NCBI RefSeq assembly: GCF_022539315.1
Contig: NC_066313.1
Span: forward strand, 69,195,934-69,259,933
DNA from: Serinus canaria
Lineage: Eukaryota > Chordata > Aves > Passeriformes > Fringillidae
Direction: 5' to 3'
Length of the DNA: 64,000 bases
Part shown: positions 38,010 to 49,275 of the stretch, piece after piece
How positions within the stretch are numbered: the first letter of the stretch is position 1
Layout of the letters: each line of letters begins with the position of its first letter
Notes under the pieces: generated by a model
What the model saw: the letters and a program-made list of their open reading frames with translations, nothing else
Database searches by the model: none
Told to the model about the DNA's origin: nothing
Translations under genes and position numbers: made by a program

Positions 38010-38872
38010 GCATGATTTTATTTTAGACAGTGAAAAATAAGAACAAAACAAAACCCAAATTCCCTCCACCCCCGTCTTACCAGTATCATCCTCACTCCTG
38101 ACTCATCTACCTCTTCCCTCCTCCCTGAGCACTTTGGCAAGGACTGGGAATGGGAGTTATGATCACATCACACTTTTTTATTTTGCTACTTCTTCCTCTT
38201 CACATCCTTTCCCTGCTCCAGAATGGCATTCCACCTATGGGAGACATTGTCCACAAACTTTGCCAGCATAAATCCTTCCCACAGGATGTTGTTCTTCATG
38301 AAGCATGCCAACATGGGTTCTTTCCACGGGGTAGAGTCCTTCCATGGGGTAGGCTGTACCAGTGTGGGTCCTCGCTGGGCTCCCAGGTCCTGTAGAAAAC
38401 CTGCTCTGGTGTGAGATCTCCATGGGATCACCGGGTCCTTTAGGCACACGCATCTGTTCCAGTGGGTGATTATCCATGGGCTGCAGATGGATATCTGCTC
38501 CACCATGGACCTCCATGGGTGGCAGGTGAACAGCCTGCCTCATCATGGGCTGCTCCATGAGCTGCAGGGGAATATTTGCTCTGACTCTTGTAGCATCTCT
38601 TCCCAAACTTCTTCCCTGACCTTGGTGTTGGCAGAACTATTTCTCTCAGATTTTATCACTGCTCTCCCCTGGTTCTTACCCTCTCTAAAAACTGTCCCAG
38701 AACTATTGCAGCACTATACCAGCACTGTTGATGGGCTCATATTTTGGCAGCAGTGGTGCTATCTTGGAGCCAGATGGAACTTACCCTGACATGGGAGCAG
38801 CTTCTGGTGTCTTTTCACAAAAGCCACTCTTGTAGCCTCTGCACTACCAAAAACCTTGACAGGGAAATTATA
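38010..38872 (-). mobile_element. Avian ERVL-type LTR, copy 2, truncated
   Basis: Same family and orientation as 36065-37120. Matching segments include the GAAAAATAAGAACAAAAC edge, CCATGGGCTGCAGATGGATA with TCTGCTCCACCATGGACC, CTGACCTTGGTGTTGGCAG (about 38620) and TACCAAAAACCTTGACAGG at the right end. The outer 250 bp or so present at the left of copy 1 are missing or unrecognisable. It is more diverged from the family than copy 1 in places. The internal GC-rich unit array is retained. Open frames of 80-123 codons through the array are incidental. Confidence 0.8.
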
Positions 38873-39179
38873 TATAATTAGCAAAAATAGTTTCCTACAC
38901 CTAAGTCAAAATAACATCATAACACCAACAAAGAATGACTAGTTGCACTCATTTTGCCCCTTGCCTCTTCATCATAATCACACACTAGCAAAAAACAACC
39001 CAATTATTCTGTCATCCACAATGGTTGATCCTTACTGTGCTGTTACCTCTCTCAAATTCTGTCCTCCTCTCAAGTTTTCAAGTGCCTTTCCTCAGCCACC
39101 AAAAAGGACTGTGGTAGGCTGCTCCTGGATTGCCACCCACCAGGTGTCCACAATCCACTTTATGACTTCTTTCTTCTGC
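38873..39179. other. Unassigned spacer between LTRs
   Basis: About 300 bp lying between two LTRs of different families. It is moderately GC-rich in its second half (39030-39180) and could be an unrecognised ERV fragment. No coding similarity is seen. Confidence 0.4.
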
Positions 39180-39740
39180 AGGACAGGAGGAAAAAAAAAA
39201 GGAAAAAAAAAAAGGAAAAATTTGTGCATCAAAATAAAGTCAGTTTAATGAAGAAAGGCAAAGGACACGCATGGAAGCAAAGGAAAACAAAAATATGCAT
39301 TCTCTACTTGCCAACAGCAGTTGATGTCCAGTAACTTCTTGGGAAGTAGGGCCTCAGGATGCGTAGCATTTGCTTTTGAAAATGAACACCTTAACTACAA
39401 ATACTTCCCTCCTCCTCTTTTGACTTAGCTTTTCTTTCAGAAAACAACATCACATGACACAGAATAATCTTTTGGTCTTTTTGGGTCAGCAATCCCGGCT
39501 ATGTCTCCTGCCAAGCTCTTGCTCACCCCCAGCCTGCTGGCCTTTGAAGCAGGGGTGAGGAGTGACAGGAGAGTTAACCTTGATGCTGTATGAGCACTGC
39601 TCACACAGTCACATTCACTCACACAGTGCTCCCACTCTTCTGAAACAGAGGTGTGATATCAGCACCATCCTGGCTACACAGCACAGCACTATAAGCATTG
39701 CTGTGGGGGAAGCTAATTCCATCCCAGCCCTACCCTGTGT
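39180..39740 (-). mobile_element. Avian ERV solo LTR, copy C (truncated)
   Basis: Third copy of the family at 6999-7575 and 21463-22080. It lacks the outermost left part and opens with an A/G-rich run (39190-39220). On the minus strand ATTAAA at 39244-39249, followed by CTGACTTTAT, matches the family's polyadenylation signal and R/U5 junction. Further landmarks are CTTGGGAAGTAGGGCC (about 39340), TCTTTTTGGGTCAGCAATCC (about 39475) and GAGCACTGCTCACAC (about 39592). The right end (39660-39740) is diverged and the boundary approximate. Confidence 0.75.
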
Positions 39741-40384
39741 GCCAGCCTTCAGGTTATAGCAGAGAGAAATTTTTATGTAAACAGTTGTCTAGTCTTCCTA
39801 TGCAGATGAGACATTATTCTGAAAGGGAGTTGAAGCTGGGATGAAAGAAGTTAAAAAGAAAATTATCTGTGCCCTTGCTATTATGGCTTTGACAAAGATA
39901 GTGGAATCCTCTGTATTCTTAAGAATCCTTATATAATTCTTATATTGTGTAAAACATTAAACAAATACATGTAAAATATAACACAAACCCACCAGTTTTC
40001 TGGTCTTGTGCCAAGAATGGCTGTAGGGCCCCAAAACCTCGCTTGACAATCCTCTTAAAAAGGCTTATACTTTTTTATGTACTCTGAGTTAGATGCACAG
40101 GAGAAATACAGACAAGATATTCTCAAAAGGTCAAAACAACAAAAACTTCACTGGGAACTTCAGAACATCAAAGAACCTTGGCAAAAGTTTAGAGCAGCAT
40201 TCAGTCAATGTAAAGAATTTCTCAAAGCATTAATTTGGCATATTCAACTTAGCAAACTTCAAGCCTGTCTGATTTTACATTACTCAAAACTCTGAGAAGA
40301 GGGAATTAGAAGGAGAAAGACAGAAAAGATACAGCAAAGAACAAGTATAGCTGTCATTCCAGTGGTGATTTACACACAGAAATT
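39741..40384. other. Unassigned AT-rich sequence with one open frame
   Basis: An ATG-started frame of 72 codons (40077-40295, plus) is rich in Lys, Gln, Leu and Trp and reads as a plausible amphipathic helix, but I recognise no family. No Kozak-strength context, splice structure or codon bias supports it, so it is left as unassigned. Confidence 0.4.
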
Positions 40385-40700
40385 CCATGAGGAGGTGGGA
40401 TCAAGACATGCCCACTTCATGCTATGGCTTAAGAACCCTTTGGCTTTCCTGGGCTCTGCCCCCAGGGGGCACTTTTGTCATTTGGCCACTCAGGAGCTGG
40501 GATAGGGGCTCCAGAGGCAGGAGTGGAGCATTGCCTCTGGTGTGCCAGGGGTTGGTGGCTACTGCAGGGCTGGGCTACAGGCCTGGAGAGGGTGGGGTGT
40601 GCAGAACAGAGCATCGCCTGGCCAGGGCACGGCCCGACCTGCCCTTTCCCCGCCAAATGCACCCAAAATGTTTTGAGCCAGCAATCTTTAGTCTCTTTTA
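40385..40700. other. GC-rich unassigned block
   Basis: About 315 bp of sharply GC-rich sequence with CCAGGGGG, GGCTCC and GGCCAGGGCACGGCCCG words and a few CpGs. The AT-rich flanks begin abruptly. On the minus strand, ACATTTTGGGTGCATTTGGC (about 40655-40674) could be an LTR end followed by a primer-binding-site-like TTTGGCGGGGAA. That would make the block a retroviral leader, but no LTR partner was confirmed. Overlapping 80-105 codon frames on both strands follow from the high GC content. Confidence 0.4.
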
Positions 40701-43700
40701 CTAAGTCTCCAAAATAATAAGCTGACCTCATAGTAAAGAGCTAATTACTTTAAATATTTGTTAAAATCTTTAAAATGTTTAAATCATTAGAGAGGGAGCA
40801 TATTTTTATGAAATCTACTTCTAACATTAAAATATTCCCCCCTATGTTTATATTTCTAGTGCAAAACCACTTGCAGTTAGAACAAAAAATTAATAACCTG
40901 AATTAATGAAATCACAAGCTTTGATTTTTTGCTCTAACAGACAAGACACTTCAGATTTTAGTCTGGTATTTCTCAGTGGCAGTTCTAATATTACAATCAA
41001 GCTCTGTAATGAGCCTTCTTGAGTGAAAGGGAATCAGTTACAGGTCCTTCCTCTGATTAATATTTGAAACACTGATTGGATATGAGGTATTGAGTTTTAA
41101 AAGTACCTACAAGTATTATAGAGATACCTAGCCATTTGTATGATAATAAGCTAATCATTCATTCATTTCATCTTCCTAATAATATTCTCTTTCTCTTTCT
41201 TACCTCCTGTTATTGGAATTTTGAGCAGTCTGTATAGAGGATCTTCAAATATATGTTGCAGTTTTCTTTTGGAGTCTACCACTTCAAAGACACCACCAGT
41301 CATAAAAGATTTCTGCCCCATCTTTTTTCTTTATTTTAATGCAATATCATTATCTTCAGAAATGTATCTTATCATTAAGACACTAATTAAATGTCTTTCA
41401 TTTCTGGAAGTTTCTCTTCTTCCACCATCTATCCAGTGTCTATACAATGACTAGCCTCCTCTCCATTAAGCTGTTTGATATGATAATCATGTCTTCGTAG
41501 AGCAAAAATTGGTGTTAGACTTTCATGGAAACACAGAAGAAGTAGTAATCAGTAACCTTAATTAATTATAAATATTGGGCTATTCATGTCTCCTTCCTGC
41601 CCACACTCAATTATATCTCTGCACAAATTCATGACCATTTTGAAATTTATTTCTTGGTTCCTTTTGATTTATCATTATTATTCTGTTTGTAACAGTCATA
41701 AGATCCTCAGCAGTATTTTTAGCTGTGGACTTTCACTGTATGGTAACAAAATGTTGTATGCAAAATAATTTATCATTAGTAGTTTTATGAGGAACATTAC
41801 TGTTTGTGGGGTATAGGCCTGCCTGCAGATTCATATTCAAATGTCCAGAAAACTGTCATCTCTTATTCTCTTTTCGTTTTTATGTTCTTCACATTTTCTC
41901 TTTATATTGAATACCAGTGCTTCAAATAAAGGTACAAAATCATTCAGGACTTTTTCTCCTTATTGTAATAAGTAATTATTTTTAATTTGTGGGTTAGTAT
42001 TATTTTTCTGTCTTAGCTTGTCTCTCAACTTAGAAAATAACAAATAAATTAAAAAAAAAACAACTTCTGTGTTTTCCTAATTTATTTTCCTAAAATCCAA
42101 TATGCTAAATAATCCTAAAAAATCAGATATTTCTTTACTATCCTAACAGATGAATTTTTTAGTCAAATACATCCACATTTCTGTTTTCTTTACAGCCATT
42201 TAGTTTTTGAGTTCCCTTGACAGCACAATACCAAATCAATACTCTTGTGTTTTAAGATTATTATATTTTTTCAAACTTACATTCCCCAGTTTTGTAATTA
42301 TATTCAAAATGTTGCATTGTATTTGAAATTATGCTTAATTTAAAAAATCAGAGAGCCTTACCATGCCATAGCATCCAGCAAAGCAGGTCATTAACATTCA
42401 GGTTAACTCCTCCTTTCTCAAATTTGAAGTCTTTTTCCTTCCCTTTTAAACATAACAGAGCAAAATAATCTAGCACATATTATCTGATTCATATGCAATA
42501 CTGATTTTGCTTTTTCTCTCTGAGAAATAATCAGCAATCAACTTTCAAGTCTAACTCAAAATGTTAAGGTCATATACTTTTTTATAATTTGTTTTGTTAT
42601 TGTTTTTTATATATAAACATATATCTTCCAATAAACATTTTTTAGGATGAAAACATCTCAGTAAATTTTCCTGCCTGTCTGAGCATTCTTAAGGAACAGT
42701 TTTGCCATTAATTTTATTTTTGTATGGTTTTTAAAGCAGAAAACCTGTTAATGTTTTCATTCAAGATTGGTTGAGTGTCTAGTTCCAGAAAAGTTTAGGT
42801 GAAAAACTGGACTTTATATTTTGGGATTGCTTCTATCAGCTTTAGTCATTGCTTTTCAGTTCACAGCCTATTAAATATTTAGTGATGCATTTCAAATGCA
42901 AAAGAAAGGATATAGAAATTGAAAATAGTTACAATATTTATTATTTTCATGGCATTCAGGCTTTGTATGGTTCACTGTCAAACAGAAGAAAATAACATGA
43001 GAAATGCCTGAAGCAAATATTCCTTTAAGGTGTCCTAAGGCTCTGCTCTACCTGGAAAACCAGTGAATGTCTGAGAGGCAGGAAATACAATGCTGGTTTT
43101 TCATCATTAATGAAAAAAATTCATATCATCTAACATTGTATGTCAAAAGAAAACATGTTTTTACTGTAAAATCCTTTCCCAAACAATTTAAAATTATTTT
43201 GCATTACATTTTAGCTCAAAATCATCTATGGTGAAATACAACATCTATGGTGAAATACAACAAATTCAACTAGAATGAGACATACCATGACAACTGTTAC
43301 CTAGTTTCACATTTCAAGACAGCTTTGGCTTCCAAGTGCTGAACTTACCTGTGAGGTACTATCAGCAAAATTTCAATTGCTCCTTGAATCAAAAGCACAC
43401 TCTCTTCAAAATACCAGTTGCTTTTTCTTGAACTACAGGTGGTATCTAGTTGCTATTTGCAAGACAAAAAGACTGACTGACTTCATGCCGTCCTTTCTTT
43501 CAAAACAGTTTAAAACAAAGAAGGCATAATTAAATGCTAATAATAAATGTTAAATGTTAATAAAGTTAAGATCAACTCAAAGTTTAATTTCCCAAAAATC
43601 ATTGCAATTGTTGAGATGATGCCTGTCATTCTATGAAAGTTCATTGGAAAATATCATAACAAATTCACTAGAATGTGAAAGAAGACCACCAAAAGGATTA

Positions 43701-44044
43701 GCAGGAAGTATTTCAGCTCAAAGAACAGGAGATCTGCAGATTGGCTTAAGGTTTATAAATGAAGTGAAAATAAGAAGGATCCTAGACCAGCTCACATATT
43801 TAGTAATAAATAGTGCAGTCTGAGGGCACCTATATAGAATGGGAACAAACCAGCAGATCCATTGTGTTGGGCTGGAGATCCTGTTTCTGCCTGTCAAAAT
43901 TCCCAACAAAGAAAGCATGTAGATCATAAAGATGTGGGTCATAAGAGCTCACTGTAATTTTAGATGACACTGTGTTAAAGAAATTTCCCTGTCTGACCAT
44001 CCATAAGCCACTCCCACTACCTGAGACTTTCATTTCTGGAACCA
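40701..44044. other. AT-rich noncoding DNA
   Basis: No gene or repeat family is recognised. It contains a perfect 19-bp tandem duplication at 43223-43260. Two overlapping minus-strand frames (43718-43942 and 43830-44045) give unfamiliar proteins. Confidence 0.5.
43223..43260. repeat. Perfect tandem duplication, 19-bp unit
   Basis: CATCTATGGTGAAATACAA occurs at 43223-43241 and again at 43242-43260, followed by CAA. The identity of the two copies suggests a recent slippage event. Confidence 0.9.
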
Positions 44045-44510
44045 AAGACCATGGGCATCTTCAGGGAGATGACAAGTGCCCATCATGATCTCCTACACAC
44101 CCCACTCTCACGCAGTCAGACCAGGCTTCCATACTGGCTCAACCCTTGGATTTCCACAGCAGAATCTCAGACATCTGGATCCCTAAAATAATTTAATCAT
44201 GGTGCAATCACAGAATAGCAGGCCAAGCTGGTGCCTCTGAGGACAGATCCTGAGCAAAGGACTCCTGGGCTCTCAAACCCTCACAATTGGTGCATGGTAA
44301 CGTCTGGGGTCTTCCAGCTGAGTGCCCCTGAGTTCCTGGTTGCCTGGCTGGCCACAGGCCCCTGTGCCCTCTGTTCTGCAAAGGGACAGCAGGTCACAGC
44401 CTCTTGGCTGGGGCTGCAACACCCAGAGCTCAGCCTGCACCTCGAACTGCAGCTGCACCCCGACCTACCAGCACTGAATGTATTCCTCAGCAGTCACGAG
44501 AAACCTTAAT
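44045..44510. other. GC-richer unassigned block
   Basis: About 460 bp of GC-richer DNA. A short ATCACAGAATAGCAGG string at 44208 resembles the antisense tail of CR1, but the following 100 bp do not match CR1, so it is not called. Unrecognised 61- and 92-codon frames overlap on opposite strands. Confidence 0.35.
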
Positions 44511-47500
44511 TGAATAATTATGAAACCACATTACCAAAAGCAGAAAGGACCTCTGAGTTTCATCTGTTTCAGAATAAAACCGCTTTTAACTAAGAGTTAA
44601 TAATCGTACATCACTACTGTGAGAGGGTAGGAAGGGAAAGGCCCTAACGTCATCACTGTCAGATAGAGACCAGTTTACACTTGGACATAAGAAGGAGTTT
44701 GTTCTTTCTACAATCAAGGAGCCTTACCAAATTCAAGATGAGTTATTTCTGATTCAAAATCAAATTTCTTTCTAAGGTAATGAAAATTTGTACTTTTAGT
44801 TCAGTTTTTTACAAGGAGGAATTGAGAAGTTATTTAGTAGAACTCAACAGAATGGCTCAGAAACAGAGATAAATGTAGTTTAATGAAGCACATGATACTG
44901 ACAAGATACAGAACAATGTAGCCACAGTACACTGAAAAGCCTTACCGCTGCAGCTCCAGTCTTGTTCCACATTTCTAAACAGTAAAAGTAAAAAGGACAG
45001 ATAGATTTTGTTTTTTGAGAATATTAGTTTATCCACGATGCTTCAAAATTGCACATATTTTCATAGGAAAAATATATCATTATTTATCCCAGAGGAGTAC
45101 ATATATCATTATTTAATACACAAGAAAAATTGTTTTCTTCTTCTCCATTTCCTCCTCCAATTCTTAAAAATTACCTATTCAGAATTCTTCAAGAGGAAAA
45201 CAAGAGGCTGAGCCCAGAGCCCCTTGCTGCTCTGAGGCTGGGCATCTCTGAGTCAAGCATATAACATTCATCTCTTGTTTAACAAATGAAATAGCAAGCC
45301 TGGTTGTGTTAATGTGGACAAGTTGCAGCTATAAACTATCCTGTATAAAAAAAAAAATCTATTTTTGAAATTTACATGTGTGGTCACTTGATTTTAGTCC
45401 ACTTCCTATTTGCTGCTGATCTATTGATTCAATAGTTTGACCCAATAGCACCATCTCTGTACAAGTTTACATGGTTAGCGGAATTTTCCAGTTCCCCAAA
45501 GTATTATCAATACTACTGCAACATTTTGAGCAGATTTTATCAGTATTCTAAGAACAAAACGTCTGATTTGGCAATACATCTCTTCCACAAACTTGGTTGT
45601 TGATATCGACTATGCCACCATCTGAAGCTGCTTGGAATACTCTAGTTTCCCCTCTTCTAAACAATCTCCCTTTTGAAAAAGAAGAGAACAAGAAACAAGG
45701 AGGATGATAACACTTTTTCAGTGCTTCATAGCTTTGAAACTGACACACCAGAAGGGTTTTTAAAATTCACAGTAATTAGAACTTTCATTCAAAGTACAGG
45801 CCAGTGAGAGCTGAATCAAAACCCAGTTTAACATCTGGGAAAAAACCCTAAAAAACCAAAAACCAAAACAACCAAAAACTCAAAAAAAGAAGCATCAGTG
45901 ACGAATTGCAAATAACACTTCAAAGCAGCAAAACATTCCTTTATTCACAAGAAATTTCCAGACTGTCAGCTGAGAGCAAGGAGCTTGTATGAGCTGTTCT
46001 GTCAAGGAAACAAATGAATGTATTCCAGTTCAGAAGGAAAAATTCTCATCAAATATAAATACATGCCTTTTAAATTAGGAAAAATAATCACAAGGCTAAT
46101 TTTGCAAGGAAGGGAATACTTAAGACAATACTTTAAAAATCTGATTTATGCTTATATTGAGTGTTATTCCTTGACAATTTAACTTAAACAGTAATTTTGT
46201 GGAAGTGTTTACCTTTCTCCATGATTACAGATGGAATTTATAGTTTTAGCTTAGATGTATAACAGAAATAAAGATAGTCAGAGTGAGTCTGCCATCTTAT
46301 ATATATGACAAGTAGACTCTAATTCAAATCTATAGAAATTATTATAAATTTATTTCTATGCTTATATTTGTCTGTAAATTTTTGTGTATAGGTATAAAAT
46401 GTTGGGAGGAGGAACAAAACATAAACTAGGACAAAAAAAGTTGAAATATAGTCAAAGTTGGACAGTCTGAACTGTAACAGGGGACAAAAACCCAAATGAA
46501 AAATAACATTAAAAATATTAAAGCACTGGGTAAAGGAAAATAAAACCCACCAGACTATAGTTCTCAGATCTGCTAATGGAAATATTGAAGGACATAGAAG
46601 CAAATGAAAGCAGGTAAAAAGCTCTTTGAAATCTGTGAAGTGAAAATGTAAATCAATGAAGCCAGAAGTGATAAGATCTTTTATACTAAAGTTTCAAAAA
46701 GATAATAAGATTTTTTTAAGATATTAATGAATAAATATTCTGATCTTATAATTTTGAGGATAAAGTACAACAAGCTATTGCACTATTAAGAGTTACAGGC
46801 ATTTTGGATACCTTATTAGGATTTTATAAATTAAATCTTAGATTCATCATGACAAGCAAATTTTGTCATTTCATTTCTTTCAAGTTCCCACATAATTTAA
46901 AAGAATAGACAAAATGATCACATCTACTTACGTGACAGGATCTGCTAACCTTGTTTTGCTGAGCCTGAGGGGTAACTGAGTGCCTGTCTCATTTTCTCAG
47001 AAGAGATTTGGCTGTGGTTCAGTCCAGTCATGAATATAATGTCACCCACGTTAATGTTATTTTTGTGCTTTTGCTCACAGCCTATAGGCTTATTCTGGCT
47101 GCAAGAGATCTTTGACTAACCCCATTTTGTGAGGGAACCTTCTCTGGGCACAAGCCCAAAATATACACCATTACAGCGGTTCTATAGGGAATCCTCAGGA
47201 ACTTAATGAATCAGCTTTATGACTTCTTTGCACTGAACCATTACCAATTTGCTGTGGAGTATCAGAGAATCTGATCCAAGAATTAATGTTATTGACTGGC
47301 TTAGCATGATTATTGCAGAGTTAAGCTTTAACCTAGAATTAAAGAAAGGGTTTTTTTCAAACTAGAATCAGACCCAAACAAGCAAATTTACAATTTGCAT
47401 TCATTCAAACCATAAGACAGAACCATGTGGAACTTGCAGGAAACATCTGTGGTTATAGGTATAAAAATAATCTTTTTTTAGTGGTTCATGCTGTTATCTT

Positions 47501-48762
47501 TGTATTAAAAATGGAATTTGTAAAAAATTATTTGAGTGTCATTACCTCCTGCTGACTTCAGTGAGAAATGGAGTTACTCAGTGCCTTAAAAGTATTGGAC
47601 TTTTGTTGTTTCACAATGTTATTAAAACTGTCAACTCCGCTAAAAATATCTGCTAAAGTGATAAAACTTCTAACTGGTATGATTTACCTGTTGAATTTAC
47701 TTTTGAATGCAAAAAAGCCTGTTGTAGTTTACTCTGGCATAATTTTCTAGTCTAATCTTCATAGATTGGATGGTTATTTCCTTCAATTTCCTATTTTAGG
47801 AAAACAAAAAAAAGGATTAAAAAAAAAAAAAGGATAATTCCTTTACTTACTAATCTGAAGTGTCCTTAACATTTGTACTCAAAGGTAGTAATGCTGAAAG
47901 TGTACTACATTAGCTGGTTTATTAGTTTTCCTGACAGCTTGGAGGCACAGCCTCCCAATGTGGCATCAATACATAATGTGATCTTTTTCTGCAGAGGGTC
48001 GTTCTTATTTGGAAGACACATCACATTATGATAAATGGCACCCACAGTATTTTAGACCCACATATCTAAAAAGGTACATAATGCTCAAGTGTTGGAAGAG
48101 GTCTGGGGGACATACCATTTTCAATGTAATAACTTTTTAAAAAATACATGTTCTGAGGTTTGTACTCTTTTGTGAATGTCTCTGACTTAAAAATTGTTTT
48201 CATCTTCTTGCTGTAAAATTATTTCATACATGATTACATTCAATAAAAGAAAACCATTTTAATGCACTGAGATCACATTAATCTTGTCTTTAAAACAATA
48301 AAGAAGTAATTGTTTTTGAAGTAGACCTTTTAGCCTTCAGAGTCTTCTTTTCAACATACCATAATATATTGTTTAATACTGTCATTCAAAAGTCAAATAA
48401 TGCATTCTTTATGCTTCTAAGCCTTTGTAGGGCTCAAATCCCTTTTTGTATTTGAGTCAAAACCAGATTGCCAAACTACTTCACAGTATTTTGGAGAAAA
48501 GGGAGAAAGATATTTATGCAAGACTTTATAATAAAAGTTTTCTTGAAATAATAAATATAGCACTGAAATAAGAAAACTAAGAAAAATTCATCCATTCTGT
48601 CAGTCTTGGCTTGCTCCATATGGAGAAGAGGGGATGGATCCAGGGCACAAGAGGTTAAGGTCTGTTATTTTCAGCTGGGGAATGGAAAGAGAAAAAAAGT
48701 TAAAAAAAATTGAAAAAAGTGGGAAAAAAAGGTAAAAGAAAAAGGAAAAGGAAAAAAAAAGT
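44511..48762. other. AT-rich noncoding DNA
   Basis: No gene or transposon is recognised in about 4.2 kb. A-rich low-complexity patches lie at 45839-45890 and 47803-47833. The last 80 bp before the purine tract are already A/G-rich with scattered T. Confidence 0.55.
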
Positions 48763-48933
48763 AAAAGAAAAGGGGGAAGGGAAGGGAAGGGAGGGAAGGG
48801 AAGGAGGGAAGGGAAGGGAAGGGAGGAGGGAAGGGAAGGGAAGGGAAGGGAAGGGAAGGGAGGAAGGGAAGGAAGGGAAGGGAAGGGAAGGGAGAAGGGA
48901 AGGGAAGGGAAGGGAAGGGAAGGGAAGGGAAGA
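48763..48933 (+). repeat. (GGGAA)n-type homopurine tract, 171 nt
   Basis: From 48763 to 48933 the plus strand contains only A and G. It is mostly GGGAA and GGGAAGGGAGG variants, with a more A-rich start. It is a pentanucleotide-type microsatellite or minisatellite able to form triplex (H-DNA) structures and prone to length change. Translated frames (Lys-Gly-Arg-Glu repeats on plus; Phe-Pro-Ser-Leu repeats on minus) are artefacts of the repeat. Confidence 0.95.
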
Positions 48934-49084
48934 CTCCATTGAGAATTTAGAGTCTTCCACTACCTAAAGAGACCTTATTCACAAGACAACCATATTCTTC
49001 TACTCTTATTATAGACTTGCAGAAGAAACTGCACAGTCACAACCTGCAGCATGGAAAATCATAAAGGCAACAATGAAGCAGTCC
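48934..49084. other. Short unassigned spacer
   Basis: It separates the purine tract from the CR1 tail. Its right part may be diverged CR1. Confidence 0.35.
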
Positions 49085-49275
49085 TTAACAATAAGAGCTG
49101 CTAAACACTGATACAAATTGTCCAAAGAGGATATGGAATCTCCATCTTAAGAAATTCTTTGGATAAAGTCCTGAACAGTTTGACACCAATTTTGAGGGTA
49201 GATCTACAGCAGTGGAACACTGGACTAGGCGACCTTCAGAGATCTATTTCAGCCTGCATTTTTCTATGATTAGGT
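49085..49275 (+). mobile_element. CR1 LINE 3' end fragment
   Basis: Sense CR1 tail. ATTGTCCAAAGAGGATATGG, AATCTCCATCTTAAGAAATTC, then GGAACACTGGACTAGGCGAC, CTTCAGAGATCTATTTCAGC and the terminal TTTTTCTATGATTAG correspond in order to the known CR1 3' UTR and its ATTCTATG end. It is about 190 bp, 5'-truncated, moderately diverged and not coding. Confidence 0.85.

Noticed and set aside
38150..38606. Several 80-123 codon frames on both strands
   Set aside because: They run through the GC-rich internal unit array of an LTR and show no viral protein features.
43718..44045. Overlapping minus-strand frames considered as a viral-like or retrocopy remnant
   Set aside because: The translated sequence resembles no family I know, and the two frames do not form a consistent interrupted gene.
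44208..44260. CR1-tail-like string ATCACAGAATAGCAGG
   Set aside because: Only about 16 bases resemble CR1 and the following sequence diverges, so the match is not sufficient.
48700..48967. Repetitive Lys-Gly-Arg-Glu and Phe-Pro-Ser-Leu frames
   Set aside because: They translate the homopurine GGGAA tract and are not genes.
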